Source: Amaurobius ferox (Eukaryota; Arthropoda; Arachnida; Araneae; Amaurobiidae). Taken from it: DNA of 64,000 nucleotides. Of this stretch, positions 10,252 through 21,529 are shown in pieces. Every line of letters begins with the position of its first letter. The stretch's first letter is position 1. The notes beneath the pieces are model-generated. The model searched no databases, had not been told where the DNA came from, and was given only the letters and a program-made list of their open reading frames with translations. Position numbers and translations under genes: made by a program. The stretch is from NCBI GenBank assembly GCA_951213105.1, contig OX578152.1, forward strand, positions 73,733,680-73,797,679. Reading direction: 5' to 3'.

Positions 10252-11012
10252 AGATGAGTGAAGTTAATCAAAACTTCATAGGATTCCCTCAAAATCGTAA
10301 GTAATTCAAATATGAGAAATCCCCGTTGCAAGATACAATATATTCTGTGGAAGAGGCTTCACTATTACATTTAATATATACAGGGTGTCCAAAAAGATTG
10401 AAAAGCGCTTTAATTCTTTACCTGTTGGAGATAAATGGGCAATGTAAATTGTAAAAATGCTGAAAGTAAGGTAGGAAATAAGACTACGTTAATGAAATAG
10501 TTCTCCCATTAATTTTTAAAAGTAAAATTCTAAATTTTTATACGACCCCCTTAGACAAATTCCGTCAATTTAAAATTTTTTATTTTTAATGCAACAAGAT
10601 CATTAAAAGAACCGCATATCTGTATCTTTAAAATCAACTGAATTATGATAAAGGAAAAAATCTGACTTATGCCAATTTTCCGTACCATGTGAAAGGCTGT
10701 TTCATCAGTGGAAATAGGGATCATAAACAAATTGGCGATGGAAATTGTCTAAATCAGAAATACGTTAATATGTGTCAAAATTTTTTATCGCAAATGCATC
10801 TAAATAAAGCATTACACAGACAGAGGTCATATAAAGCAATGGTCTCACTACGATGTTGGGTATCCTATGCCTATTATCATCCAGTTTTATCTATTTTGTG
10901 ATATCTCACAAATTTTCATTTCTAATTTGATATAGGGTCCCCATTCACAATGTTCAATTTTCAATTAAATATAACTCGCGCAATTTTAAAGATACAGATA
11001 TGCGGTTTTTTT
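10252..11012. other. Unassigned sequence with a possible transposon end
   Basis: Mostly featureless. At 10381 'acagggtgtccaaaaagatt' looks like the terminus of many DNA transposons, but I found no matching inverted end downstream. A 70-codon frame at 10689-10901 is unrecognised. Confidence 0.3.
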
Positions 11013-11382
11013 AACCTCCAATAAAGTTACGCAAATAGACATTTCTTATGAAATTTTCCCTTAGAGAACTATTGACATAAACCTTAGAACGCTAGCATGA
11101 ACCGTTCTCGAGATATTGCACAATTTTCAAATAAATTTATAAAAAAATCCCATAAATTAAAAAAATATATTAACTGTTGAGACACATGTTCACTTTTCAT
11201 ATGTAATATTATGCGATAAATTGGGTGACATCATTCTCGTGGATATAGCTCGTTCCATTCATAAGAAAAGATACTTTGAGTAATACATTTGTATTTGAAC
11301 GCCAATAGTCATTTATCTGCTATAAAAATAACTGATTTCTCCGTCCATAACGCTTGGAGAGATTTTGGCGACGAATTTGAGA
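11013..11382 (-). mobile_element. Family B Helentron-like repeat, internal fragment
   Basis: Contains family B blocks: 'aaatagacatttcttatg', 'gcatgaaccgttctcgagat', 'cgttccattcataagaaaag', and the start of the 'ttggcgacgaattt' block. Both ends are lost. Full copies are at 28560, 47266 and 57926. Confidence 0.6.
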
Positions 11383-11394
11383 GAATAAGACAAC

Positions 11395-11671
11395 ATTTGG
11401 CATAGTCATATATAAAAGGGTTTATTTATGGTTCAATGATCGTGAGACTTTATAGTTTCATTAATTGTTGTAAAAAATAGTCGCGATACAGTTTTTTTGT
11501 TTGTGACGTCATTAGCCTCCTCGGAGGACAAGTTGCCCGTCCCTGGGGGGGTACATTATCAAATATGGTATCAATCGAATTATTTTTTCATGCTTTTTAA
11601 AGTGAGGGGTAACACGCTATAATTGTAATCATTCAGATCGATGAGACCAACGATACCGAATTTTCAAATTT
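11395..11671 (+). repeat. Family C repeat, copy 1
   Basis: Shares 'gggtttatttatggttcaat' and 'gtgacgtcattagcctcctc' plus the following GGGG-rich stretch with 52200-52448 (+) and 53990-54546 (-). Non-coding; class unknown. Confidence 0.55.
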
Positions 11672-13752
11672 TTTTCTTTTAAAATTTGAAAAGAAAAGCC
11701 ACTAAAAATGGATTCTGCTGTGGAACAGTCAAGTTAAGCCACACCCTGATAATTTAAATCGAAATGAAGAACATGTTCTGCTTTTAGAAACCATGAGGTA
11801 GAAGGTGTGTAATACCTATGGAAGAGGGTAATACTTATTTAAAAAGAGGGGGATATTTGTCCAAATACCACCGAAAATGCTAAATTGCAATATCACCACT
11901 TTAAAAATATAAAAATCTGATATGGGCAGCACATAACTTTCCTTATATAATGCAATAAATTTACTACTTTTACAGTTAAAAAACATGTTATTCTTTTAGT
12001 AGATACTTATAATAATACAATATAAAATATAACTGAAGGTGCGCTGCATCGACATCAAAATAAATATAAAACATAACTGAGGGTGCGTTGCATCGACACC
12101 AAAGCTAATATAAAAAAATCTGATGTGGACAGCACATGACTTTCCGTATATAATACAATGAATTTACTACTTTAACAGTAAAAAAATAGGTTATTCTTAT
12201 AGTAGATACTTATATTATTTCCAAGATATTGAATTGTCGTCAATGAGTCGTCATTTTCATTGATTTAGCTTCATTTTGATCCATTTGGCGTAAATTTCCT
12301 TAATTTGGCAGCATTTACAAATGTCGCCAAGTTGGCGACATTCCTCCAAATTCTTCGCCAAAATCTCGTCAAGCGTTATAGATGGAGAAATAAATTATTC
12401 TTACAGCTGATAAATGACTATTGGCTTTCAAATACAAAAGTATTACTAAGTATCTTTTCTCGTGAATGGAACGAGTTACATCCACGAGAATGATGTCACC
12501 AAATTTATTGCATGATATCACATATGAAAAGTGAACATGTTTCTTAACAGTTAATATATTTTTTTAATTTATGGGATTTTTTGATACATTTATTTGAAAA
12601 ATGTGCAATATCTCGAGACCGGTTCATGCTAGCGTTCTAAAGTTTATGTCAATCGTTTTCTAAGGAAAAATTACATAAGAAATGTCTATTTGCGTAACTT
12701 TATTAGCGGTTTTTTTCTTTTAAAATTTGAAAAGAAAAGCCACTAAAAATGGATTCTGCTGTGGAACAGTAAAGTTAAGCCACACCCCAGATAATTTAAA
12801 TCGAAATGAAGAACATGTTCTGCTTTTAGAAACCATGAGGTAGAAGGTGTGTAATACCTATAGAAGAGGGTAATACTTATTTAAAAAGAGGGGGATATTT
12901 GTCCAAATGCCACCGAAAATGCTAAATTGCAATATCACTACTTTAAAAATATAAAAATCTGATATGGGCAGCACATAACTTTCCTTATATAATGCAATGA
13001 ATTTACTACTTATACAGTTAAAAAACATGTTATTCTTATAATAGATACTTATAATAATACAATATAAAATATAACTGAAGGTGCGCTGCATCGACATCAA
13101 AATAAATATAAAACATAACTGAGGGTGCGTTGCATCGACACCAAAGCTAATATAAAAAAATCTGATGTGGGCAGCACATGACTTTCCGTATATAATACAA
13201 TGAATTTACTACTTTTACAGTAAAAAAATAGGTTATTCTTATAGTAGATACTTATATTATTTCCAAGATATTGAATTGTCGTCAATGAGTCGTCATTTTC
13301 ATTGATTTAGCTTCATTTTGATCCATTTGGCGTAAATTTCCTTAATTTGGCAGCATTTACAAATGTCGCCAAGTTGGCGACATTCCTCCAAATTCTTCGC
13401 CAAAATCTCGTCAAGCGTTATAGATGGAGAAATAAATTATTCTTACAGCTGATAAATGACTATTGGCTTTCAAATACAAAAGTATTACTAAGTATCTTTT
13501 CTCGTGAATGGAACGAGTTACATCCACGAGAATGATGTCACCAAATTTATTGCATGATATCACATATGAAAAGTGAACATGTTTCTTAACAGTTAATATA
13601 TTTTTTTAATTTATGGGATTTTTTGATACATTTATTTGAAAAATGTGCAATATCTCGAGACCGGTTCATGCTAGCGTTCTAAAGTTTATGTCAATCGTTT
13701 TCTAAGGAAAAATTACATAAGAAATGTCTATTTGCGTAACTTTATTAATGGT
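11672..13752. repeat. Tandem duplication, two nearly identical units of about 1.04 kb
   Basis: Units 11672-12711 and 12712-13752 match almost base for base with an offset of 1041-1042 bp. Examples are 'aagaaaagccactaaaaatg' at about 11690 and 12731, and the frame starting atggca-like at 12305 and 13347. Only scattered single-base differences are seen (aagttaagccacaccctg versus aagttaagccacaccccag). It is therefore a recent segmental duplication within a family B element. An identical 62-codon frame in each unit is a by-product. Confidence 0.93.
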
Positions 13753-14072
13753 TCTGATTTTTTGATGATTTTTTCAAAATTTCACTCGGATATTTAAGGG
13801 GGTTCTGAAGATTCGATTGTATTTTAAAACAATAGGCTTCCAATATTCACGGATTGTGATTTTTGTACCAAATTTCATTCGAATCGCTTCATTCATTCGT
13901 GAGATATCGTCTCCACAGTCTCACTGACACACACACACACACAGACATCACTTAAAAATGTTCGATTCGTGATTAGGGATGCTTGAAACGTGATCTCCCA
14001 TCGAAAACTCGAATTCAAATTTTCAACCCCGTCACAATACTTTCCTTATACATTATGTATATAAGGAAAGTA
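11916..14072 (+). mobile_element. Family B Helentron-like repeat enlarged by duplication
   Basis: The 5' signature TCTGATRTGGGCAGCACAT occurs at 11916, 12119, 12958 and 13160. The single 3' end is near 14035-14072: a CA microsatellite at 13926-13942, then 'actttccttatacattatg' paired with 'tatataaggaaagt' and an A-run. The element body contains the 'gtcgccaagttggcgac' palindrome typical of family B. Confidence 0.65.
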
Positions 14073-16391
14073 AAAAACACCAAAAATTGGCTATCATTAA
14101 AAGTCTTTAATTAAAATCTCCACCCACGACGTACACAAAAAAATACAAGCATAGCGCTTCCGGGTATTATTATGCCATTCAGCAGTGGCAAAGTGAGAAT
14201 AAGTGGAAAACAGGAGCTTAAATACACAGGCCACAACCTCCAGATACAATCTTAATAATAGACAATTTTCGTTTGCTCTTATATTTTTAAAGTGTTGATG
14301 ATTTGATGTATTTTCCATGCAATTTTTTTTTACAATATCACTTTCAGGAGATTTTGGTTGAAAATATTGCAACTTGGGGTTGTTGATCTCCTCTTAAATA
14401 CATACCCTGACTGTAGAGATCAAATAAGATGTTTAATACTTTGCCAAACTTTCCAATATCTTTACTGGACAAACTTTCTCTGAGTAAAAACGTCCTTAGA
14501 TCTCCACATCTTAGTTTCTAAAAGAAAAACTTACGAAAACATCTGTTCGCCTCATTTGGAACATTTGCTTAACAATAGTCTTCGAGTAGTCATTACTGAA
14601 AACCAAAAATACCCACCAGTTGCTATGGGAACTCACAAAGGAAAGCCTTTGCGTGAGAAGATATAAAAAAGTTGCTTCCTACTTTATTTAAATTAAGCGT
14701 GATTAAATGCTTACGTCATAACATCACCGTGTCGTTTCGTAAGAAATAGACGTGAGTTGCTTACTTGATGCAGAAATGTGGCAAAAGTTTTTAGAATTAT
14801 GCATTTGTGGCAGTACTACCGGGTTGGGAAGTTTTGTCCAGACTAATTAATCTAGGGCGAATGAATTTATGAGTCAAAAATGGGAAATAAAATAGGGCAT
14901 CACATAATGGCTCTGGCACACACAGAAATCTATACAGTGGTACAAACGGTTATCAGCCATCTTTAGCATCTTAAGAGGCTGTAGAAGCGCCATATTTTAA
15001 AGAGAGTTAATTCCATGTTAACATCATTATCTATATAAGTAAGCGAACCTAAAACATTTAGACACTTTTAAAATTTGGGAACTCATCAAGACCAAAATAT
15101 GTTTGGTTCACAGATTCCCAATATTTTTTCTTTCCCTATGTACACCCGCGGGAAAAAAAACGCCCACCCTCTGTTAATCGAGCATCGTTCATCGTAGAGA
15201 AAATTGAAAGATACCATTCGATTAGGAATAACATCCTCTACAAATTAATGTGCGTAAAATTTGCATAATGCGCCGTCTTCATATCTAAACGCGCACATAC
15301 TTTGAAATTTTGAATGGCAACACCCAAGTTTGACAACATAGTTCGAAACTAGAGCAAAATTCAACCTGTGATACCAAATTTCAAGTCATTTGGTTGAAAC
15401 GTTTCTGAGTTGTGAGTATGTAAAGTTTTGAGCTCCTAATGTTAAATTAGTTTCCAAGACTCCCATTCATATCTTCTGTAATAATTACCTGCTCACACTG
15501 ATTACTTGTATGACGTTAGTACTAAGCAACCCAAACACATTTACGTGATTTTTATTTTTGTAGAATAAATTGTTTGTATGAAATATTAATTATGAAATCA
15601 ATAATCAAAAAAATAGGAATACAAACCTGAACACGTTTTCATAAAAATCGATTCACGAGTTTTTATAGGTTTATATAAAATTCTAGGTGTTTCCTCCCAC
15701 TAGTTCTTTCGAAATGTTTAAATATTCAGCATCACGATGACTTTAGGGGTCGTATATTAGTTTAAAAAATGACTAATTTGAAAAAGTTATATTAATTGTA
15801 AGTTAATCTTTATTTAAGAAAACGGGCATTTATTTTTACCCAGTTTTAATAAAAACTTTGTATAAACAGTGTTGTTTAGATGCAACCTAATCAACCTGAT
15901 ACTGTATTGAAGGGTGCAAACTTGTACTGTTATAAATGGGATATACTTATGTTACTGCCGATTAATAGTTCCTGAACTACTGCGAGTTGAAATCGTCCAC
16001 AAAATGTAATAATTTATAATAAAAAAATATTTATATAAAACAATAACAAATTATAAAATTATGTGATACTAAACACCAACAAGACTTCAAACGGTGATTG
16101 ATAATGACGGATTGATACTTTTAAATTCGTCACCAAGTTCCAACGGAGTTGTTTTGTCGCGTCATCTGCAGATATTTGTTAGTCTCATAAATTGATATTG
16201 AAACAGCCTTATAAAATGAGATTTGAAAATAAACATTTCATTCTTCTTTATTTTTTCTTCGTTTTCTCGACCCTGGCATTAATGCCCCATTAGATTTTAG
16301 CAACGTACCCAGTACGACTTTTTACCCCTAATAATCGTGCCCTATTTGAGGCTCACATAATCCTACCAATTACAGGCCCACTACCTTAGTA

Positions 16392-16424
<33 letters not shown>

Positions 16425-16919
16425 AGACAACACCACACATAGCCATGAAAATATCACCCTCTCATGCAGCAATCAAACCTGCGACCCTTTGGCTGTGAGG
16501 TAAGTTATAATGCTGAATGTCAAGAGGATAGTTCAATAATTTACAACAGTGCTGTGGTCAATCAACGAAACATCACCCTTCAAATTGCGGTTTTCAATGT
16601 GGAGCTGATCCCCGAAAATTGCACATTCCGGAATATTGAATATCTTCGGATATAAAGATAGAAACGTCGTGAAAATTTGAATTTAGACTAATTTGGGGAT
16701 CTAGAACTTGTGGGTGACGTCAAAATTGGGTGTTGCCATTGAGAATTTCAAAGTCTTTGCGCGTTCAGATATGAAGACGGCCACTTATGCAAATTTTACG
16801 CACATTAATTTGTAGAAGATGTTATTCCTAATCGAACGATATCATTCAATTTTCTCTGCGATGAAAGATGCTCGATTAACAAAAGGTAGGCGTTTTTTTT
16901 TTCCTCGGCTGTACGTGTA
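14073..16919. other. Largely single-copy AT-rich DNA
   Basis: No gene recognised. It includes a 91-codon minus frame (14097-14372) with no known motif. An inverted similarity links about 15190-15310 with about 16760-16880: 'ctacaaattaatgtgcgtaa' versus 'ttacgcacattaatttgtag', and 'gatatgaagacggc' in both orientations. These could be the two terminal inverted repeats of an unrecognised element about 1.7 kb long (about 15120-16910). A CA microsatellite lies at 16398-16423. Confidence 0.45.
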
Positions 16920-17967
16920 CATAGTATAATATATAGGGAAGTTATTCTAAAGGTGTCGAGAATTCGAGTTTTCGAAGGAAGAGTACGTTTCAAGCATCCA
17001 TGAACTCGAATCGAATGTCTTTGAGGTGATAGCTGTGTGTATATGTGTATGAGAGAGAAAGTATGTGCGGGTGTCCGTAAATCTGTGGAGAAGATATCTC
17101 ATAAGCGAATGGAGCGTTTCCATCGAAATTTGGCACAAAAATTACAATCTGCGATTACTGGAAGCCTATCAGTTTTAAACGCAATCGAATGTTCAGAACA
17201 CCCCTAAATTTACGAATGAAATTTTGAAAAAAATCATCAAAAATCTATTTTTATATAATTTGTCATTAGAAAACGATAGATATAAACTTCAGAACGCTAA
17301 AATGAACCTTTCTCGAGATATTGTACTTTTTCAAATAAATGTATAACAAAATACCGTAAAATAGAAGAAAGTAACTATTGGAAATATGTGCGCTTTTTAT
17401 ATGTAATATTATGCAATAAATTTGTTAACATCATCTTCGTGGATCTGATGTGTTCCATGCATCAGAGAAGATAATTTGGGTAATAGTTTTGTATTTTGAA
17501 GCCTAACAGTTGACCACGGTCATTTATATATAAGAAATGCCCTTTTATTCGTTTGTCTGTAACGCTCGGCGATCAATTTAGCAAACTTGGCGACTCATTT
17601 AGCAAAATATCGGCAACATGACAATATTTTGCGCCATATTTACGAAAACATTGTTAAAATTACAAAAATGACGCTAAGTTAACGAAAATTGAGCCATATT
17701 GATGAGTTAATTATTAAAATATTTTAATATATTGATTATATTGCTTATTACTGATGTTATCAATATAATTGTCAATTTAAAGTTGCAGGAAATATAAGTT
17801 AATTGGGTACTTCGAAATAGCTTTATATGTTGTTATCCGGAAAAGAGCAAAATGTACAATTCAACATTAAAATCATTGTGCAGTGGGTGTTATACAAAAT
17901 TTTTTCAGTGTAAAAGAAGTAAATTGATTGCATTGTACAGGAAAAAGGATGTGCTGTTCATATGAGA
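16920..17967 (-). mobile_element. Family B Helentron-like repeat, diverged copy
   Basis: Begins with a degraded hairpin and 'gtgtcgagaattcgagtttt', a GT-rich tract, 'tctgtggagaagatatctca', then the 'tttggcaaa/ttggcgac' block near 17580 and the end 'gatgtgctgttcatatgaga', a diverged form of the TCTGATGTGGGCAGCACAT signature read in reverse. Confidence 0.6.
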
Positions 17968-18419
17968 TTTTTTTTTCAAATGGATTTTTAATGATATTAA
18001 TATATTGCCTCAATAACGATATTCATGGTATGGAATGCAAGAAGGGTGAAGATGAAATAAAAAGAAAATAGAAGAACTATATTTAACTAAGTACAGAGCT
18101 ATAGATTTGAATTAAGGTTCGCAATTCACAATACAGGAATCCCAGAAAAGTTCCTAAGCACCCCAATGACTTTGAGAGGAAAAGTCCTTGAGTGCACACG
18201 TAATATTTGTCTATAGTAAAGTGACCGTATCCAACAGAATAAAAGGGATTGCAACGATCCCAGCGGAGAATTTTAAAAGTTAGTGTGAATAACTCGACAG
18301 CAAAACGATATAAATGAAAAAAGTCAATTTCAAAGTTATAGGGCATTGTTTACTTAGTAAAACAGGAACAAATTAAATGTGCATACGGAAGCCAATAAGT
18401 AACAGACGAAAAGTTTTGT
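17968..18419. other. Unassigned intronic or upstream sequence
   Basis: An 87-codon frame on the minus strand (18083-18346) lacks recognisable motifs. Nothing else supported. Confidence 0.35.
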
Positions 18420-18435
18420 CACCTGTAACAAGGTG

Positions 18436-18722
18436 GGCGCGGTAGCCCAGTGGTTAGCGCGCGGGAATTGCACTCAGTACGCTCGGGTTTGATTCCCGTC
18501 GTTGCCAAAACTGCAGCCGTGTTCACGTGGAGTACGATCACGTTAAACATGTAGGTCCGTAAGTCCTTTCGAGAGGTTGGCGGTAGGGGAAAGAGAATAC
18601 GGTCCCTGTGGATGCCTCCCCCACTGGGTTCCGGTCTAAATTGGGTGGCACTTCCCGGCCGTCCAAACAGTTACCTTACACCTTTCTGGTAGGTCGGACG
18701 GTCTGAGTCTCAATAACAACAA
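18436..18722 (+). mobile_element. Full-length tRNA-headed SINE
   Basis: Bounded by a perfect 16-bp target duplication, cacctgtaacaaggtg, at 18420-18435 and 18723-18738. The head begins 'ggcgcggtagcccagtggtt' with an A-box-like 'tagcccagtgg' and B-box-like 'ggtttgattcc'. The body has 'gtgttcacgtggagtacgat' and 'aagtcctttcgagaggttgg'. The tail has a stem-loop (ccggccgtcc ... ggtcggacgg) and ends tctgagtctcaataacaac. RNA polymerase III transcription from the tRNA head is inferred. This is the reference copy for the tRNA-only form. Confidence 0.93.
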
Positions 18723-18738
18723 CACCTGTAACAAGGTG

Positions 18739-19316
18739 ACACCGATAATGCTTGTCAAAGAATATATTATTCTTTCTCAGATGAATTCAAATGTTTGTTG
18801 CTCACGACGGGCATTTTGAGCAGGATGTAAATTAAATTCCTATGCATATAAATTTTGTTTATTTTTGAATAAGATAACAATTTACTGATAACTATATTGT
18901 GTCAAATAAGGGACATTTATATCAGTTTTATGGTCAATTGCTACTCACTGAACAATGCTCTGCAACTTTGGAATTGGCTTTTTTGCTGGGTTCCTTATCC
19001 AAACATCTTAAATTCTCTGCTAAGAACGCACTAAAATCCCTTTTATTCGAACGAGCATCACCATTTTGTCAGATACACTCGTGAACCTTTCATTACAAGA
19101 TTATTGAGGTATTTACTGAAGTTTAATATGAATCCTGTATAAGGGGGCACACCATTCATACAATACTTTACAATATTACAACTTTATCAACACTTTTTGA
19201 AACTTGCACAAAACGATCGATTCAGTGTGTTTCTTTCTAAGTCTAAAACCTTTTGAAAATAACTTCCTAATCAGTTCATCTTTTACTTTCAGGCATCTTT
19301 CTGAACCTTGATCCAG
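18739..19316. other. Intron upstream of the first visible exon
   Basis: No gene or repeat family recognised. It ends in a pyrimidine-rich tract (ttttactttcaggcatcttt) before the acceptor used at 19315-19316. Confidence 0.5.
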
Positions 19317-19488
19317 GGCGCCCGCGTGCCACGGTGACTATGTGACCGTGGATCGGCGTCGCCAGGTCCGGGGCGCTCTGCGGCTACCGCCCCTCATGAC
19401 GGGGGAGCGCCCTCAGGGGAAGACTAACCTCATGACCGCATGTGAGCAGGGCAGAACCCTCGAAGCCAAGATCATACTGCAGAAGAAG
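19317..19488 (+). CDS. Inversin-like ankyrin-repeat protein, exon 1 of 5 visible
   Basis: Internal exon of 172 nt: one base completing a codon, then 57 codons, ending in phase 0 at AAG|GTGAGG. The peptide starts APACHGDYVTVDRRR and runs into GKTNLMTACEQGRTLEAKII, the first half of an ankyrin repeat. The frame has a stop (TGA, 19309-19311) just upstream, so the earlier AG at 19291-19292 cannot be used with this frame and the AG at 19315-19316 is the better acceptor. GC content is far above its surroundings. The frame joins that of the exon at 21072 without a shift. The start codon and earlier exons lie outside the window or are unrecognised. The exact 5' border is less certain than the 3' border. 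Confidence 0.8.
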
Positions 19489-19690
19489 GTGAGGTGCATT
19501 TAATATGCTGTGCATTTTCTAAAAATATGATTCACTAAATATATCTTTGAGCTTTCTTTATTGCAGAGCAAAATTGACTGTTTTCTACTTTATTTGATTT
19601 ATTTGGATGCAAAAGTCATATGTATTCTACAACCATTGTGGTCAATATTACATCTTTAATAGTTACATGATTAAGGCATACAAGATTACC
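19489..19690. other. Start of intron 1
   Basis: AT-rich intron sequence; nothing recognised before the satellite at 19691. Confidence 0.5.
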
Positions 19691-20027
19691 TCTTAAATCC
19701 CTTTAACTCTCAATGGAAGTCCCTTTAACTTTCAATTGTAATCCCTTTAACTTTCAATTGTAATCCCTTTAACTTTCAATTGCAATCCCTTTAACTTTCA
19801 ATTGCAATCCCTTTAACTTTCAATTGGAAGTATCTTTAACTTTCAATGAAAGTCCCTTTAACTTTCAATTGAAATCCCAATTGAAGTCATCTCATTAACT
19901 TTCAATTGAAGTCTCTTTAACTTACAAATGGAAGTCCCTTTAACTTTCATTGGAAGTCCCTTTAACTTTCATTGGAAGTCCCTTTAACTTTCAAATGGAA
20001 GTCTTTTTAACATTTCAATTGAAGTGT
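19691..20027. repeat. 22-bp tandem repeat in intron 1
   Basis: About 15 units of 'ccctttaactttcaattg' plus a 4-base variable linker (taat, caat, gaag). Units vary slightly in length (20-24 bp). Each unit contains the short palindrome 'caattg' in many copies. Located 200 bp downstream of a donor site. Confidence 0.9.
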
Positions 20028-21071
20028 TCTAGAGCTACAAACGCAGGATCTATTAATAGGAAATCAACTGGATTAAGAACGTTTGCAGTACCTCTAGCGT
20101 CAAATTGAAGAAGTTAGAATTCCTATCTCAAAAACGAAGCAAGATAGGGGAACATTTTTAATCACACAGTTGCAGAGCATTCTCTATTTTGTACGGAAAA
20201 GCATGTAGTCCATACATAACATGTACACAGACAATAAGATATGAGCTCAACAATAATGGATAATTATTGCACTGAATCATTTATCTACCATTTTTATACA
20301 ACATTTATTGTTTACTACAAAAAGGATAATTCGAAATAAATTAAAATTAACGTATATCAAGGATTATTATTTTTTCTTGCATATTTCTTGCCATTTCCTT
20401 CTGAAGTACTTCAGTAGTAAACAAAATATTTACATAATTATACTTTTCCGTAGACTTCATTTTTTATCATCTCTGTACATGTTATGTTCAAACCGCACGT
20501 CTTTCCAAACTAAATAGAGAACATTCTACAACTTTTTAATTGAAATTTTTTGCTTATCCTGCTTTGTTTTCAAGATTGGAATTCTAATTCCTTAAATTTA
20601 TCGGAGTCGCTGTAAACCTTAAAGATTGGCAACTACCCTATTAGTGGAGATCTATCAGTAGAACTCTAAATCATTCCAATCCAATCCAATCCGAGAGCTA
20701 CAAGTCATCGGCTAAATCATACCAATTATTTATTTAATACAGTTCTTATCATTCATGTATATGAGCATGGCCAGCATACTGGTCACAAAAAAAACAGTTG
20801 CTAATTGACAAACATAATCATATATTTCATTTACTAATGATCGAGGAAAATAATTTACAGAACTGTGCCTTGTAGTTTAAAGACCCTTACTCGTGACTAC
20901 AGCAAGGGGAAATAGAAACCGTGTGACATCAGCTTCGTCAGGACTTCTCTTGTCGCAAGGTCGGAACTCCAGGTCCATTTTCGTCAAGCAATTTCCAACT
21001 CCTGGCTCTAAAAATCTCAGAGATTTATAAAATTTTAAGAATTTTGTAACATTTTGTATTCTTTTTCACAG
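20028..21071. other. Rest of intron 1
   Basis: No second element recognised. 'cctctagcgtcaaattgaag' near 20093 and a 69-codon frame (20308-20517) carry no known motif. An imperfect inverted relationship exists between 20120-20210 and 20510-20590 ('gagcattctctattttgtac' versus 'taaatagagaacattctaca'), consistent with a MITE of about 550 bp; class unknown. Confidence 0.4.
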
Positions 21072-21333
21072 CCCCAATCCATATCAACAAGGGATAAGTA
21101 TGGCAAGACCGCTCTTCACTACTGTGCAGAATCAGGGACCCTGGCATGCGCCCAGCTGCTGGTCAGCGGGGCAGACCGAACTCTCCTCGACGCCCCGGAC
21201 TCTGAAGGATTCACACCCTTGCATTTGGCGGTCATCTCAGGACACAGAGCCATCGCCAGGCTGCTTTTGCGGGCCGGAGCGGATCCGGACTGTGTTGACA
21301 AAGAGAGGCATTCCGCAGTACACTGGGCAGCAG
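21072..21333 (+). CDS. Inversin-like ankyrin-repeat protein, exon 2 of 5 visible
   Basis: 262-nt exon from a TTTTTCACAG acceptor to a GCAG|GTAAAT donor; 87 codons plus one base (phase 0 in, phase 1 out). It encodes consecutive ankyrin repeats with the diagnostic helix-turn pattern: DKYGKTALHYCAESGTLACA (residues 8-27 of the exon), DSEGFTPLHLAVISGHRAIA (about 41-60), DKERHSAVHWAA (about 75-87). Spacing is close to 33 residues. The following exon completes the last helix as AAVCGD. Ankyrin repeats are protein-binding scaffolds, so a cytoplasmic adaptor role is likely. The specific orthologue is not determined. Confidence 0.95.
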
Positions 21334-21529
21334 GTAAATCTATTGATTTGAAATTATGAGTTAAAATTGCCTCAAACGGGCATATAAAATATTTAAATTC
21401 AGAAGTAAGGAGATTACAGGATCCATGAATACCCACTCCTAAAAGATAACCTTATAGAAGGTGATGGGTAGAAACAGCAATTATATAGCAGCATCAAATG
21501 GCATAAAAACAGTTAGAGATAAAAAAAAA
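21334..21529. other. Start of intron 2
   Basis: Short unique intron sequence before the family A repeat. Confidence 0.5.

Noticed and set aside
10381..10420. Start of a DNA transposon ('acagggtgtccaaaaaga')
   Set aside because: No matching inverted end or transposase relic could be found nearby.
12305..13535. Identical 62-codon frames at 12305 and 13347, suggesting a duplicated gene
   Set aside because: They lie in the non-coding core of a family B repeat and are identical only because of the recent tandem duplication. Other family B copies lack the frame.
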